64,000 nt of DNA from Sphaerisporangium melleum (GTDB taxonomy: Bacteria > Actinomycetota > Actinomycetes > Streptosporangiales > Streptosporangiaceae): NCBI RefSeq assembly GCF_014646695.1, contig NZ_BMNT01000012.1:74968-138967 (forward strand), in the 5' to 3' direction. The notes below the pieces were generated by a model that saw nothing but the letters and a program-made list of their open reading frames with translations, made no database searches and was not told where the DNA came from. Position numbers and translations under genes: made by a program. Below, piece after piece: positions 12,184 to 21,166 of this stretch (its first letter is position 1; every line of letters starts with the position of its first letter).

Positions 12184-13409
12184 ATCGGGTAGAGGTCGCC
12201 GAGACCGGCCAAATCCTGGTGCGGCTCGCGCCTGAGCAGGGTCGTCGGCTCGCCGGCTCCGGTGTCGTGGAGGCGCGGCTCTCGCCGTACGAGACGGATC
12301 TGTGGGAGATCACCCCGCGCGGCAAGGTGGGCGTCGCCCTCGTCGGGGACGTCGAGGTGTGGGTGATCCCGAAGTTGGCGATCGACCGGCTGCTGTTCCT
12401 GGTCGGGTACACAGCTGACCCGAAAGGGTGGCGCGACGAAACGGTTCTCCTTGACGTCCGGACAGGACTGATCCCCGCCGTGGCACAGGCGCTATGGCGG
12501 CAGACCGAACGAGTCCTTCGGCAAGGGCTGCTGCAGGGGTACCGGACTGTTGAGGAGTCCTCGTACGTGCTCCGCGGGCGGCTCCGCGAGGGCGACCAGC
12601 TGCGGTGGCACCACGGACGGGTCATCCCGATAGAGATCCGGCACGACGACTTCACCGTCGACATTCCCGAAAACCAGATCCTGCTGGCGGCCATCACGCG
12701 CCTGCTGACCGTGCCACGGGTGGACGGCGAGTCTCGGCGGCGGTTGGCCGCGCTGCGGAGGAGGCTGGCGGAGGTGACCAGCCTGGTCCGCGGCACCAAG
12801 CTGCCAGCCTGGCAGCCATCACGATTGAACACCCGCTATCACACCGCGCTACGGCTGTCGGAGATCGTGTGGCGGGCGACGTCCCCCGAGCACTCCCCCG
12901 GAGCGGTGGCCGCCAACGGATTCCTCTTCGACCTCCCGAAGATCTTCGAGGACTTCGTGACCGTGGCGGTCTCGGAGGAGTTACACGCCCAGTACGGCGG
13001 AGCGGCCTACCCGCAGTACGAGTGTCACCTGGACGAGGCGCTGGCCGTGCGGATGCGGCCCGACCTGGTGTGGGAGATGCATGGCCGCCCTCAGGCAGTA
13101 GCCGACGCCAAATACAAGCAGGAGAAGCCGGGCGGGTACCCGGACGCGGACCTGTACCAGATGCTGGCCTACTGTACGGCGCTGCGGCTGCCGCGCGGGC
13201 ATCTGATCTACGCGAAGGGAAACGTACATGCAGCCACGCATGTCGTGCAGCATGCGGGGATAGAGATCGTTTGTCACGCGCTCGACCTCACCGAACCACC
13301 GGAGGTGATCCTGTCACAGGTGAGTCGTATTGTCGCTGAACTGGCAGCGAATCCTCAGGCGACGCGGAGGGAGGTTCGAATGGCTGGCAAAGCCAGCCTC
13401 CCTGCGTGA
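12180..13409 (+). CDS. mcrC: McrC-type PD-(D/E)xK endonuclease
   Basis: A 409-residue McrC homologue. The N-terminal part binds the McrB ring in characterised systems. The C-terminal nuclease domain keeps the expected acids: RPDLVW (D near residue 294) and, on the next strand, ADAKYK (D309-A-K311), followed by a QMLAYC helix typical of McrC. The start ATG overlaps the mcrB stop by four bases, so the two are translationally coupled. It is the only obvious nuclease among the visible genes of this operon, and would be the effector that cuts DNA missing the methylase mark. That is a reversed specificity compared with classical McrBC, which cuts methylated DNA. This functional reading is an inference from operon composition. 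Confidence 0.93.
   Translation: MNRVEVAETGQILVRLAPEQGRRLAGSGVVEARLSPYETDLWEITPRGKVGVALVGDVEVWVIPKLAIDRLLFLVGYTADPKGWRDETVLLDVRTGLIPAVAQALWRQTERVLRQGLLQGYRTVEESSYVLRGRLREGDQLRWHHGRVIPIEIRHDDFTVDIPENQILLAAITRLLTVPRVDGESRRRLAALRRRLAEVTSLVRGTKLPAWQPSRLNTRYHTALRLSEIVWRATSPEHSPGAVAANGFLFDLPKIFEDFVTVAVSEELHAQYGGAAYPQYECHLDEALAVRMRPDLVWEMHGRPQAVADAKYKQEKPGGYPDADLYQMLAYCTALRLPRGHLIYAKGNVHAATHVVQHAGIEIVCHALDLTEPPEVILSQVSRIVAELAANPQATRREVRMAGKASLPA
13382..13398 (+). terminator. Hairpin at the 3' end of mcrC
   Basis: GGCTGGC-AAA-GCCAGCC is a perfect 7-bp stem with a 3-base loop. It lies in the last codons of mcrC, a few bases before the stop. There is no T-run, so it is a terminator-like structure only. 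The 178-base gap to the convergent PIWI gene holds nothing else that I recognise. Confidence 0.35.
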
Positions 13410-13587
13410 CAGCTCGGCAAACTGCAGCGCAATGTGCACAAGACGGAGGATGCTCCACTCCGATCATCTTCGTCCGCGCCTGTGGTGGATCGGTTCCCGA
13501 CTTACCCAAGCGAATCGCGAAGAGGGGCCTGTCGGGCACATCCGCTGCTGTCTCAGGGGCTTTAGTGCGGGAACGTCGACGCTCCCC

Positions 13588-16167
13588 TCAGGGCAGATAC
13601 TCATCGGCCAGGGAGGGCAGATGGAGTGGTAGAGGAAGGGTTGAGGAGATATCGGTGTGCAGGGAGGCGCGGCGAAGTGCTTGGGTGTAGGCGACCCAGG
13701 CGTGGCGGTCGTCTCCGGGCTGGAGGAAAGCGGTGACGACCTCGACTGGGTTGGGGTTGCTGCCTTGTTTGAGGGCGTTTCTGGTTTGGTCGGGATCGAG
13801 CTTGGTGACCGTGAGGGGAGTCTGCATCTGGTCGGATCTGGGGTTCACGGCGTAGAAGACATGATCGTTGAACGGGTATACGCCGCTGGTCCGGCCGTAC
13901 GCCTCTTCCTTGACTCCGAGCCCTCGCGGGACCTCTTCCTGGCTGTCGCGTTCACGGATGCGGATAACGCGAAGGCCGGGGCATTTCACGGGCGTGAGGT
14001 GCTCGACGCTGTCGTCCACGGGGTCCTGGCCGGGTAGGACGAGGCGGTCGGGGGTGAGGTGCTGGTCTTGGAGCCAGTCCCAACCGCGGGTGCGGAAGGT
14101 GCTGGTCCGGATGAAGACGGCACGGTCGTGGGTGGCCAGGTCGATGCCAAGTGCTGCGGTGAGGAACTCGGCGATCCGGATCCGGAAGTTGCCGCCCTTC
14201 GGCCGGGGTAGCCTTCCTTGGCCAGCGGTCAGGGCGAGGGGCAGATCGGCGTAGGGCAGTTCCTCGGTTCCGTCGTTGGTGGCGAGTTGGGCGGTCGCGG
14301 TGCCGTCGTTAGTGATGCGGACGACGATGGGAATGTCGGCGCCGTTGTGGGTCTCGAGCCAGATGCCGATCAGTTCGAAGTCACCGGTGATTCCGGGTGG
14401 GGCAGGGAGCACGCCGACGCGTCCGAGGGATCGCAGTGCGTCCTGGACCGATGCGGTGGCGCGGTGAATGTCGCCCAGAGTGAACTGCGTGCCCGGGAGA
14501 GTCTTCTTGACCACCTTGGCGCCGGGCTTCGGAATGTAGTGGTTGATGGGGTGAATGCACTGCAGGCGCCGGTTCAGCGGCGGAAATGCCTGCTTGAGAG
14601 TGCTGTAGGGGTCGTCCTTATTGATCGCCTCGAAGTAGGCCGGGGTGCGGATCTCGACGATGGCCGCGCGGCGATCGGCGCTTCTACCGATCATTCGTTC
14701 GATGTGCCTGATCCGGTGGGCCGCCTGGTCTCCTTGCTTCTCGCCTTTAGCGGGCCGGGGGATGCCTGCGGCAATGTCGTGCTGGTCGCGGATTTCCACT
14801 GTGAGATTGCATGGACCGCTGTAGCTGCGGACCTCGATGACCTCACCATCCTCTGCGCTTCGGGTAGCTGAAGTTGTTTCGTTGTAGCCGAGTTCTTGCG
14901 TGATCGCGGCGAGGATGGCCTGTCTGGTGACCGGTGACTCCGTCCACAACTCGAGCGTGTAGGGCGCATGGGCGTCTGCGGCGGGACGGAAGAGCCGAGG
15001 AACAGGGGTCTTGGCTTCTCTGAGGTCGGGCACCGCCACGATTCCCAGTGGCTCGAGGATCTCCCTCATGCTGGTGTGGAGGTCGTAGTGGTCGATGGGC
15101 AGGAACCCTGTTTTGGCCGCGTGCAGCACCGACTTCACTGTCTTATCGTCGGCCTCTTCATCGTTGGGAGCGCTGAGCTTGGTGCCGGTGGAGTAGAGAA
15201 CGTAGGCGGAAACCGGCCGACCGACATAGGCGGCAGGGGCGATGACGACGTCGTGCGGGTCGGGGAAGTCGTGGTGGGTGAGGCGGGCCAGGGCGTGGGC
15301 GAGTCCGGGGTTCCAAGCCCACCGGTAGCCCTCGTCGAAGCGGCGCCGCCCGATGCTGGCGCTCACGAGGGTGGGCTGTTCGGCCGCCCGAAGGTAGCCG
15401 CTACCTGCGAGGAGCCAGAGCGTCATGCTTGGCGACTTACCTCCTCTCGCGGGCACGTATCGGACGGGTTGCAGAGGGAAGCGGACAGTACTGAGTTCGG
15501 CATGGACGCGGGCTCGGCCGTGAGTCGGCACGGTCTCCACATGGAAGTCGATCTTTGGGGCCCACAGACCGGCTCCGAGCTTGGGATCGTCGATGCGCTC
15601 GGGCGGCCACCAGATGGCAGAGCGGCGGCCAGAGTTGTCGACCGGGCCGAGGATGAACGGCCGGTGTCCTCCGCGGATCTGCATCCCCACGGCTGCGACG
15701 AGCCCGGCGAGATAGCCGGGCAGCATTCGGAAGACGGCCGGATCGGGTTTGGCAGTGCCGTTCGGGTGGGTCCGGCCGGCGAGAAGGTCGAGTTCGGTCG
15801 GCTGCCAATCGAGTTCTTCATCGTTGAGCAGGTCGAACCAGTCCAGGTCCGGCCGGTCGGGCGTGACGCGCGTCGACGCCCAGACAGCGACGGCGGTGCG
15901 GACGACCTGCCTGTCGACGCGGGCGTGGCTGATGAGCCAGTGCTCGTCGTCGACCTTGCTGGCCACGTGGATGATGTTGGGGTCGAGGGTGTCCAGGAGC
16001 TCGACGAGTGACCAGGTGGGCAGCTTGCGGTCATCTCCATAAGGGGCCTGGCTCCTGATCCGACGCAGCCACAGTTTCGGGAACCTTGCCGTTAGGCAGG
16101 TCACCGGTAGCGACGCTCCGGGTGCAATTTCATGAGCGATGAGTCGGAGATGGTCGTAACGCGGCAT
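13588..16167 (-). CDS. pPIWI-RE family prokaryotic PIWI/Argonaute-like protein
   Basis: An 859-residue protein whose start ATG 16167-16165 shares one base with the upstream stop (TGATG); a further upstream ATG at 16215 would lie inside the helicase gene. The N-terminal half matches the all-purpose N-terminal module of pPIWI-RE proteins (family name recalled, not searched). The C-terminal third is the RNase H-like PIWI module, with GIWLETHNG and VVRITNDG strands, a TSGVYPFNDHVFYAVNPRS segment, and the C-terminal signature QALRRASLHT...LPLPLHLPSLADEYL that I associate with this family. I cannot verify an intact DEDX tetrad by eye. pPIWI-RE proteins were predicted by Burroughs, Ando and Aravind to act with a DinG-like helicase and a nuclease against invading DNA, probably via RNA-DNA hybrids. 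The two expected partners are immediately upstream. This is the last gene of the operon. Confidence 0.85.
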   Translation of the reverse strand: MPRYDHLRLIAHEIAPGASLPVTCLTARFPKLWLRRIRSQAPYGDDRKLPTWSLVELLDTLDPNIIHVASKVDDEHWLISHARVDRQVVRTAVAVWASTRVTPDRPDLDWFDLLNDEELDWQPTELDLLAGRTHPNGTAKPDPAVFRMLPGYLAGLVAAVGMQIRGGHRPFILGPVDNSGRRSAIWWPPERIDDPKLGAGLWAPKIDFHVETVPTHGRARVHAELSTVRFPLQPVRYVPARGGKSPSMTLWLLAGSGYLRAAEQPTLVSASIGRRRFDEGYRWAWNPGLAHALARLTHHDFPDPHDVVIAPAAYVGRPVSAYVLYSTGTKLSAPNDEEADDKTVKSVLHAAKTGFLPIDHYDLHTSMREILEPLGIVAVPDLREAKTPVPRLFRPAADAHAPYTLELWTESPVTRQAILAAITQELGYNETTSATRSAEDGEVIEVRSYSGPCNLTVEIRDQHDIAAGIPRPAKGEKQGDQAAHRIRHIERMIGRSADRRAAIVEIRTPAYFEAINKDDPYSTLKQAFPPLNRRLQCIHPINHYIPKPGAKVVKKTLPGTQFTLGDIHRATASVQDALRSLGRVGVLPAPPGITGDFELIGIWLETHNGADIPIVVRITNDGTATAQLATNDGTEELPYADLPLALTAGQGRLPRPKGGNFRIRIAEFLTAALGIDLATHDRAVFIRTSTFRTRGWDWLQDQHLTPDRLVLPGQDPVDDSVEHLTPVKCPGLRVIRIRERDSQEEVPRGLGVKEEAYGRTSGVYPFNDHVFYAVNPRSDQMQTPLTVTKLDPDQTRNALKQGSNPNPVEVVTAFLQPGDDRHAWVAYTQALRRASLHTDISSTLPLPLHLPSLADEYLP

Positions 16168-19100
16168 CAGTGCCCCATGTCTCGGTTGCGGAACAGGTCG
16201 CCGAGCAGGCCCCACACGGCCTCAGCGATGGCGTGGTCACGGATCTTCTCCGTAGATGCACTGTTCGCGGGCTCTGCCAGCAGTCGGGACAAGTGCTGGT
16301 CGGCTGCCACGATCAGGCTGGTTTTGTGCGTGTCTGGTGCCCGCTCGTCCGGATCGGCGTATCGGGGAGCGAATGCCGCGTCGGTAAGGATCACGTGCGT
16401 GGGCTGGTGGCCACGGATGCTGCGTCCGATGGTCTGGCCCATCGGGACGAGGGCGTTGGCGACGAAGGCGGGCCGCTCGGTCCGATCGTCCAGCCGACGG
16501 AAGAACACTGGACGGCTCATCAGGTTGTACCAGTCGGCGCGCGCCTTGTTGCCCAGTTTCTTGGCCGCTTCCGCGATCGACGACAGGGGCATCGTTGACG
16601 AGGCCCCGGCGGGGTCCATGAGGTAGGCCATGGCCCGCTGGTTGATAAGGGAGAGCGGAAACTTGGGGTCGGTGGGCGGCGGGTGAATACGCGCCAGGTA
16701 GAACACCGCTCCGAGGGCGGCGGTGCGGTTGGCGTTGAGGATGTTGTATCCACGTTGGATCGCCATCTCCGCAGCGACGAGGATGTCGTCTCCGGACTCC
16801 GGGAACATTGTGATCATGCGGCGGTGGAGGCCGTACTGGCCGGGGTCGTTGGCGTCCGGGGTCACGTTGCGGGCGCGGTAGGGAGTTCTCAGGTTGATGT
16901 GCTCGGCCACCAGTTTCGCTTCGGCTCCGCTGAGCACGACGAACAGGACCTGCTTGCGGTTGTCGTCAAGGTCGGCCCGCACTTGCTCCAGCAGGCTGAC
17001 AACTGCTCCGGGCCGGGGCAGGCAGATCCCGCTGACGAGCTGCCGGAGGGCATCATTGCGCTCCGCCCCCTGCCGCCCGGACACCGCGATGGACTTCTTG
17101 CCGTCCGGGCGCAGAATTTTCCGGAACCAGAGCTTGCTCTGTGCCAACGCGCGCCGGTCCTCCGGGGGTTCCCGCAGGACCGCCGACGGAGGGATCGGGA
17201 TGTGATAGAACGATGAGCCCGGCGCCCAGCTGGTGGCCGAGGTGAGAATGACGTGCGGCCCCTGGACACCCTCGGGTTCCAGGAGGTCGTGCATGTGGTG
17301 CAGGAGCCACCGGCCGACGCCGCGGATCCACATGATTCTTAACGCGCCGGTGTTCCCCAGCCGATTGGGCAGCCATTGCAGCGCGAGCAGGTTCCCCATG
17401 GGTGCTTCGGGGATCAGCGGTTGGTAGTCGCGGGGAGGCTGCTGCCGCCAGAAAGTGTCCTCATCGTCAAGATGCAGGGGTTCGGCCACCGCCGGGTAGA
17501 GCGTCGACATCTCGAAGAACGAGGTGGTGATGCGGCTCGCCCAGAATCCCGCATGGAAGAGCATCGTGAGCATGGCAAGATTGGCCCGAACATGAGCTTG
17601 ATGTCCCGGCGGAGCGTGTTCCACCAACCAGCCGCTGATCGCCTTGTCGATGGCGTCTTCGTCGGGTATGTCGGCTTGCAGCGCGATGACCATCTGAGCG
17701 ACCTGCTCGGGAACCTCGGTCAGGACCCCTTCAGTAAAGATTTCCAAGTGCTGGCGGAAGAAGTCATCGGCAGCGTCCTCGATCGCGGCGTTGTCGTCCA
17801 TGCGCTTCAGCGGCAGCCCGTGCATGATTCGAGCAACCTGCAGCAGCAGCGAGAACCCGGTGAACGGCGCCTTACCTATCACCTCGTACAGGCTTTCGTC
17901 GTTCAGGACGAGCTCGTACAACTTGTCGATGGCACGCTGGTGGATCCGATCGTAGTCGTTGAACCGGATCACGTTGCGGTCTCGGAGCTGGAGCCGGCCG
18001 ATCCGGTCAAAGCCGTTCACCTTGCTGATCGTGGTCCGGTCGGTCCAGCCTTCACCGGGGGCGACGAGGGTCTCGTACTGCACGAACCGGTCGTCGAGGT
18101 CCTGCTGTACGTTGTCCGCCTCGTCGATGATGATCAGGTCGCTGTGGTGCTGGGAGGCTTCCAGCCACCGCATTTTCGCCTCAGACGGCTCGGCCCGGCT
18201 GGCGACAAGACCGGGGGCGGTCGTCACCCACACCTGCGCGTGAGCCACTCGCTGCTCGGTCTCCTGATGGGGACAGACGGCCAGCAGCGGGCAGTCGTGA
18301 ACCTTGTTTTCCCCATCGGTGGAGCGCAGGGTGTTCCGGCAGGGGAAGTCCTCGGGGGAGAGCGGTGCCCACTCGGGATGATTCGTCTCGCGCAGCGGGT
18401 CGAGCAGGCAGATCGCGTTGACGAAGTCGGCTGCGGGATCATCGTCAGCGGGGAAGACAGTGGTCGAGGTTGCCAGCGTCGACCGCCAGTAGCGTGCCGC
18501 GTGTTCAGTGCGGCTGTTCTTGCCGACCAGCGGCACAGCATCGATCCCCACGCTTCGTAGGAACGACACCTTGGCGTAGACGTCGGTGACCGACCCGACC
18601 ACCAGGGTGACGTGGTAACCCTTCTCGACCCGGTCCCCGGTGATCAGATCGGCCAGCGTGGACTTGCCGCTGTTCATCAGCCCGACGAAGTGCTCGACTC
18701 CGTCGATGTCGAAGGTCTCGGGCATCTCGATGAGTTTGCCGGTCTCGTCGTCGACCGCACAGAAGACGATCTTCTCCAGGCGGTCGACCCAGTTCCGGTT
18801 CGTGATCTCCGGCTTGCCTGCGAGCGCGCCATCGAAGCGCGTGGCGACCGGTGCCAGATCCTCCTCGAAACTGATTCGCCAAGCGTGGCGCTCCCGATGC
18901 TGCCGTAGCGTTAAGGCAGGAGGAGGCGGCAGTACGTCGACGTCCTCGGGGATGCGGACGCGTTCCTCGACCTTGTCGCGCCTCAAAAAGGTGTAGAGCT
19001 TGCCCGGCTCAGCTTGCGACCGCACGGATTCGAGTGCGTAGGGCACTGGATCAGCCAGCGCCGCCTCATAGTAGGCGAACCGCTGCGGGCACACCGACGA

Positions 19101-19472
19101 GCGGTGCGGGACGAAACAGGTCTTGTCGTTGATCTTCCGGGTCGGGTCATCCATGCGGTCAAAACCGCGGACCTCGACAGGCAGCCGACGATAGAGATCG
19201 AGGGACAGCCGCCAGTACCCTCGCCGGCCCATGTCGCCCATCCGGTGCCTGAGCCTGCGCACTACCGGTTGAAGCTCAGGCCTCACGACCACATAGCCGG
19301 ACAGGATCGGCCACAGCGCACCGATCGGCTCGCCTTCAAAATGACGGTGCAAGAAATGTAGGCCGAGTTCGAGCGCCACCAAGTCACGTGCCGCCAGACG
19401 CCCTTCCGGGATAACGCCGCTGGCCTTCAGCTCGTCCACCAACTCGCGGTGCCACGAGGAATGATCCCTCAC
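16167..19472 (-). CDS. DinG-like SF2 helicase of the pPIWI-RE cassette
   Basis: A 1,101-residue helicase. About 250 N-terminal residues precede the motor. Walker A is GLMNSGKST (residues 264-272) and the DEAD box is IIIDEADNV (450-453). Motif VI is GQTIGRSIRGHQ near residue 1030. Between Walker A and the DEAD box lie four cysteines, C355, C378, C394 and C400, in the place where XPD/DinG helicases bind a 4Fe-4S cluster; that they bind a cluster is inference. XPD/DinG enzymes unwind 5'-3' and act on R-loops or RNA-DNA hybrids, which fits a PIWI partner. Start ATG 19472 overlaps the nuclease stop (ATGA) and its stop overlaps the PIWI start, so the three proteins are probably made in fixed ratio. 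Confidence 0.85.
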   Translation of the reverse strand: MRDHSSWHRELVDELKASGVIPEGRLAARDLVALELGLHFLHRHFEGEPIGALWPILSGYVVVRPELQPVVRRLRHRMGDMGRRGYWRLSLDLYRRLPVEVRGFDRMDDPTRKINDKTCFVPHRSSVCPQRFAYYEAALADPVPYALESVRSQAEPGKLYTFLRRDKVEERVRIPEDVDVLPPPPALTLRQHRERHAWRISFEEDLAPVATRFDGALAGKPEITNRNWVDRLEKIVFCAVDDETGKLIEMPETFDIDGVEHFVGLMNSGKSTLADLITGDRVEKGYHVTLVVGSVTDVYAKVSFLRSVGIDAVPLVGKNSRTEHAARYWRSTLATSTTVFPADDDPAADFVNAICLLDPLRETNHPEWAPLSPEDFPCRNTLRSTDGENKVHDCPLLAVCPHQETEQRVAHAQVWVTTAPGLVASRAEPSEAKMRWLEASQHHSDLIIIDEADNVQQDLDDRFVQYETLVAPGEGWTDRTTISKVNGFDRIGRLQLRDRNVIRFNDYDRIHQRAIDKLYELVLNDESLYEVIGKAPFTGFSLLLQVARIMHGLPLKRMDDNAAIEDAADDFFRQHLEIFTEGVLTEVPEQVAQMVIALQADIPDEDAIDKAISGWLVEHAPPGHQAHVRANLAMLTMLFHAGFWASRITTSFFEMSTLYPAVAEPLHLDDEDTFWRQQPPRDYQPLIPEAPMGNLLALQWLPNRLGNTGALRIMWIRGVGRWLLHHMHDLLEPEGVQGPHVILTSATSWAPGSSFYHIPIPPSAVLREPPEDRRALAQSKLWFRKILRPDGKKSIAVSGRQGAERNDALRQLVSGICLPRPGAVVSLLEQVRADLDDNRKQVLFVVLSGAEAKLVAEHINLRTPYRARNVTPDANDPGQYGLHRRMITMFPESGDDILVAAEMAIQRGYNILNANRTAALGAVFYLARIHPPPTDPKFPLSLINQRAMAYLMDPAGASSTMPLSSIAEAAKKLGNKARADWYNLMSRPVFFRRLDDRTERPAFVANALVPMGQTIGRSIRGHQPTHVILTDAAFAPRYADPDERAPDTHKTSLIVAADQHLSRLLAEPANSASTEKIRDHAIAEAVWGLLGDLFRNRDMGH

Positions 19473-20701
19473 CGCCCCGTCACCTCCTCAGCTCTGGCGA
19501 CAACACTGGCGACGAAGGCGTCCTCGCTGACCACCGAGACGTCCGACGCCCTCCCCTGCAGTTCAGCTGTCAGGTCGGCTACATAACCCGGCTGATCGGC
19601 GCGGTGTTTGGGCAGCACGAGGAAACGCCTGTCGCATGGCGGGTCGGGCCGCCACGAGAATCCAAGCCCCAAGAGGCCTGGGCTCACCTGATCCTTGGCG
19701 TCCGCGCCCCACACCTCGATCACATCGAGTCCGGACAGGAACGACACCCGGATGTCGTAGGCATCCAGGCCCGGCCACTCCTCGACCCTGATGGTCCCTT
19801 CCGTCGATATCTCTGCGAGCCGGTCCAGAACTCTGGCCTCGACCAGTCCGGGATCGTGGAAGAATCTCCTGGTCGCTCGGTGCTGGACGTAGTAGCCGCC
19901 TACCGATTCGATGACGAGATCCGCTGGATGGCCAGAGCAGCCGACGGTGCCACAGCCATCCACACCCTGCTGCGTCGGGTTACCGCACCTGTCGCAGACA
20001 GCGATCTTCACTCTGCCCGGGGCCGCCCGATGCACGTAAGCCGCCTGGATAAAGCGCTGCAGGACCGGCTGTCCGTTGCCTCCGCATTTGGGAAACCGGC
20101 CGGTGAGCCGTCGTACCTGCGCTTCGCTTAAGATCGGGTTGTCGATGAGGAGCCGACGCAGTTCGCAGTAGTGGGTTTGGACTTCGGCCTCGTCCCTCGC
20201 GTTCAATTCCGCGACGAGCATCAGCTCCCGGAACACCAGGTTCTCAATCAGCTCAGCCTCGACATCCCGGACCGACAGCCGTGCCGCCTGCTCCGCCATC
20301 GGCGTCAACTCGTCGCCGTCCAGCAAGCTCTGCTCGATATCGGCCACTGACAGGCGGAGCCTGATCGGCCACTCGCTGAACGGCTTCCGGCACAGCTCGA
20401 AAAGCTTCAGATCGTTTTGCGGCGGGATCTCTCCCGCGGTACGGAAGCGCCACCACAACCGCGTCATTCCCGACCGCCACGGCACTGGCAGCAGTCCCTG
20501 GTCCGCCGATGTGCGGGTCAGATACTCACCGGCATCCATACGACGTCGATCGTCCCTGATCCTCGCGAGCCCTGCCGCCAACAGCATCACGGTGATGTAG
20601 TCACCGTCTTCCTGTCGGAACGACAGCCCTTCGGCCCAGCCAACCGCACTCAATGCAGCCAACTGGACAACGTCAGTGTCCTTCGGCTCAGGCAGGATCA
20701 C
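19469..20701 (-). CDS. PD-(D/E)xK nuclease of the pPIWI-RE cassette
   Basis: A 410-residue protein. The ATG at 20701 has GGAGGTG eight bases upstream, a near-ideal ribosome site, which fixes the start. An all-helical region of about 200 residues is followed by a zinc-ribbon-like part (KCGG near 205, CDRC 236-239, C250, C255). Then comes a restriction-enzyme-like domain: PGLDAYDIRV (D313/D316) and VIEVWGADAKDQ, where D334-A-K336 fits the D-x-K of the nuclease motif. This matches the REase-bearing member of the pPIWI-RE three-gene island. It would be the DNA-cutting effector, recruited after PIWI/helicase recognition. It is upstream of the helicase and PIWI genes with four-base overlap. Assignment rests on motif reading plus context. 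Confidence 0.8.
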   Translation of the reverse strand: MILPEPKDTDVVQLAALSAVGWAEGLSFRQEDGDYITVMLLAAGLARIRDDRRRMDAGEYLTRTSADQGLLPVPWRSGMTRLWWRFRTAGEIPPQNDLKLFELCRKPFSEWPIRLRLSVADIEQSLLDGDELTPMAEQAARLSVRDVEAELIENLVFRELMLVAELNARDEAEVQTHYCELRRLLIDNPILSEAQVRRLTGRFPKCGGNGQPVLQRFIQAAYVHRAAPGRVKIAVCDRCGNPTQQGVDGCGTVGCSGHPADLVIESVGGYYVQHRATRRFFHDPGLVEARVLDRLAEISTEGTIRVEEWPGLDAYDIRVSFLSGLDVIEVWGADAKDQVSPGLLGLGFSWRPDPPCDRRFLVLPKHRADQPGYVADLTAELQGRASDVSVVSEDAFVASVVARAEEVTGR

Positions 20702-20931
20702 CGCGACACCTCCGTCACGACGAACATGAAGTGCAACACCGATCGATCACCATGCGGCGGGGCATGATGGTTAGTGCTAAGCAGTTCATCCATGGCTGCG
20801 AAACCTTGGTGGTGAGCCACCTTCTCAGGCGGACAGTCCGAACTTGCCCAACCTTCCCTCAGGCGCCCGATGTTGCTCTCGGTACGCTCTCGGCTGGGTT
20901 GCGTGACCAAGGTACGCTCCTCTACAGACAT
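20698..20931 (-). CDS. Small ORF overlapping the pPIWI-RE operon start
   Basis: A 77-residue ORF whose TGA overlaps the nuclease ATG (ATGA), exactly the spacing used by the other genes of this operon. The C-terminal part, HHAPPHGDRSVLHFMFVVTEV, is hydrophobic and ordered in composition, while the N-terminus is charged. I recognise no domain. The ribosome site before its ATG is weak. If real, it is a fourth gene of the cassette, for example a regulator or assembly factor. It could also be chance open frame in the leader. The nuclease ribosome site lies inside its last codons. Confidence 0.4.
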   Translation of the reverse strand: MSVEERTLVTQPSRERTESNIGRLREGWASSDCPPEKVAHHQGFAAMDELLSTNHHAPPHGDRSVLHFMFVVTEVSR

Positions 20932-21070
20932 TTTCAGGTTGTCGGGGAAGAAGGGCAGCGTCTTCGGCTGCCACCGGCTCTCAAGGTCCGTACGAGCATG
21001 TAGCCCATCCGATGGCGCTGGCGGGCGGAGTCACCAGGCCTGTGCGTCCATCACCTCGGGCGCCGAGCCG

Positions 21071-21149
21071 TGCCCTCCCGGGCGGTGGTGGTGTGGCGCC
21101 GGCCTGGCGCAGGGCAACCCTTGCTCTCGCTGCGCTCTTTTCGGACGGG
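21071..21149 (+). repeat. Truncated copy of the hairpin-leader repeat
   Basis: About 79 bases match 24111-24190 without gaps and with about seven mismatches. Shared blocks include GGCGGTGGTGGTGTGGCG and CTCTCGCTGCGCTC. Only the 5' arm is present: the inner loop and the 3' arms found at 24191-24291 are missing, so this copy cannot fold in the same way. It directly precedes a helicase gene remnant. The region 20932-21437 around it contains no intact gene that I can support. Confidence 0.75.
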
Positions 21150-21166
21150 GAGAACACGAGCAGCGC

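Noticed and set aside
13371..13380. GGTTCGAA-like T-loop string suggesting a tRNA
   Set aside because: It is inside mcrC codons and no acceptor or anticodon stem can be built around it. The same applies to 52793-52800.
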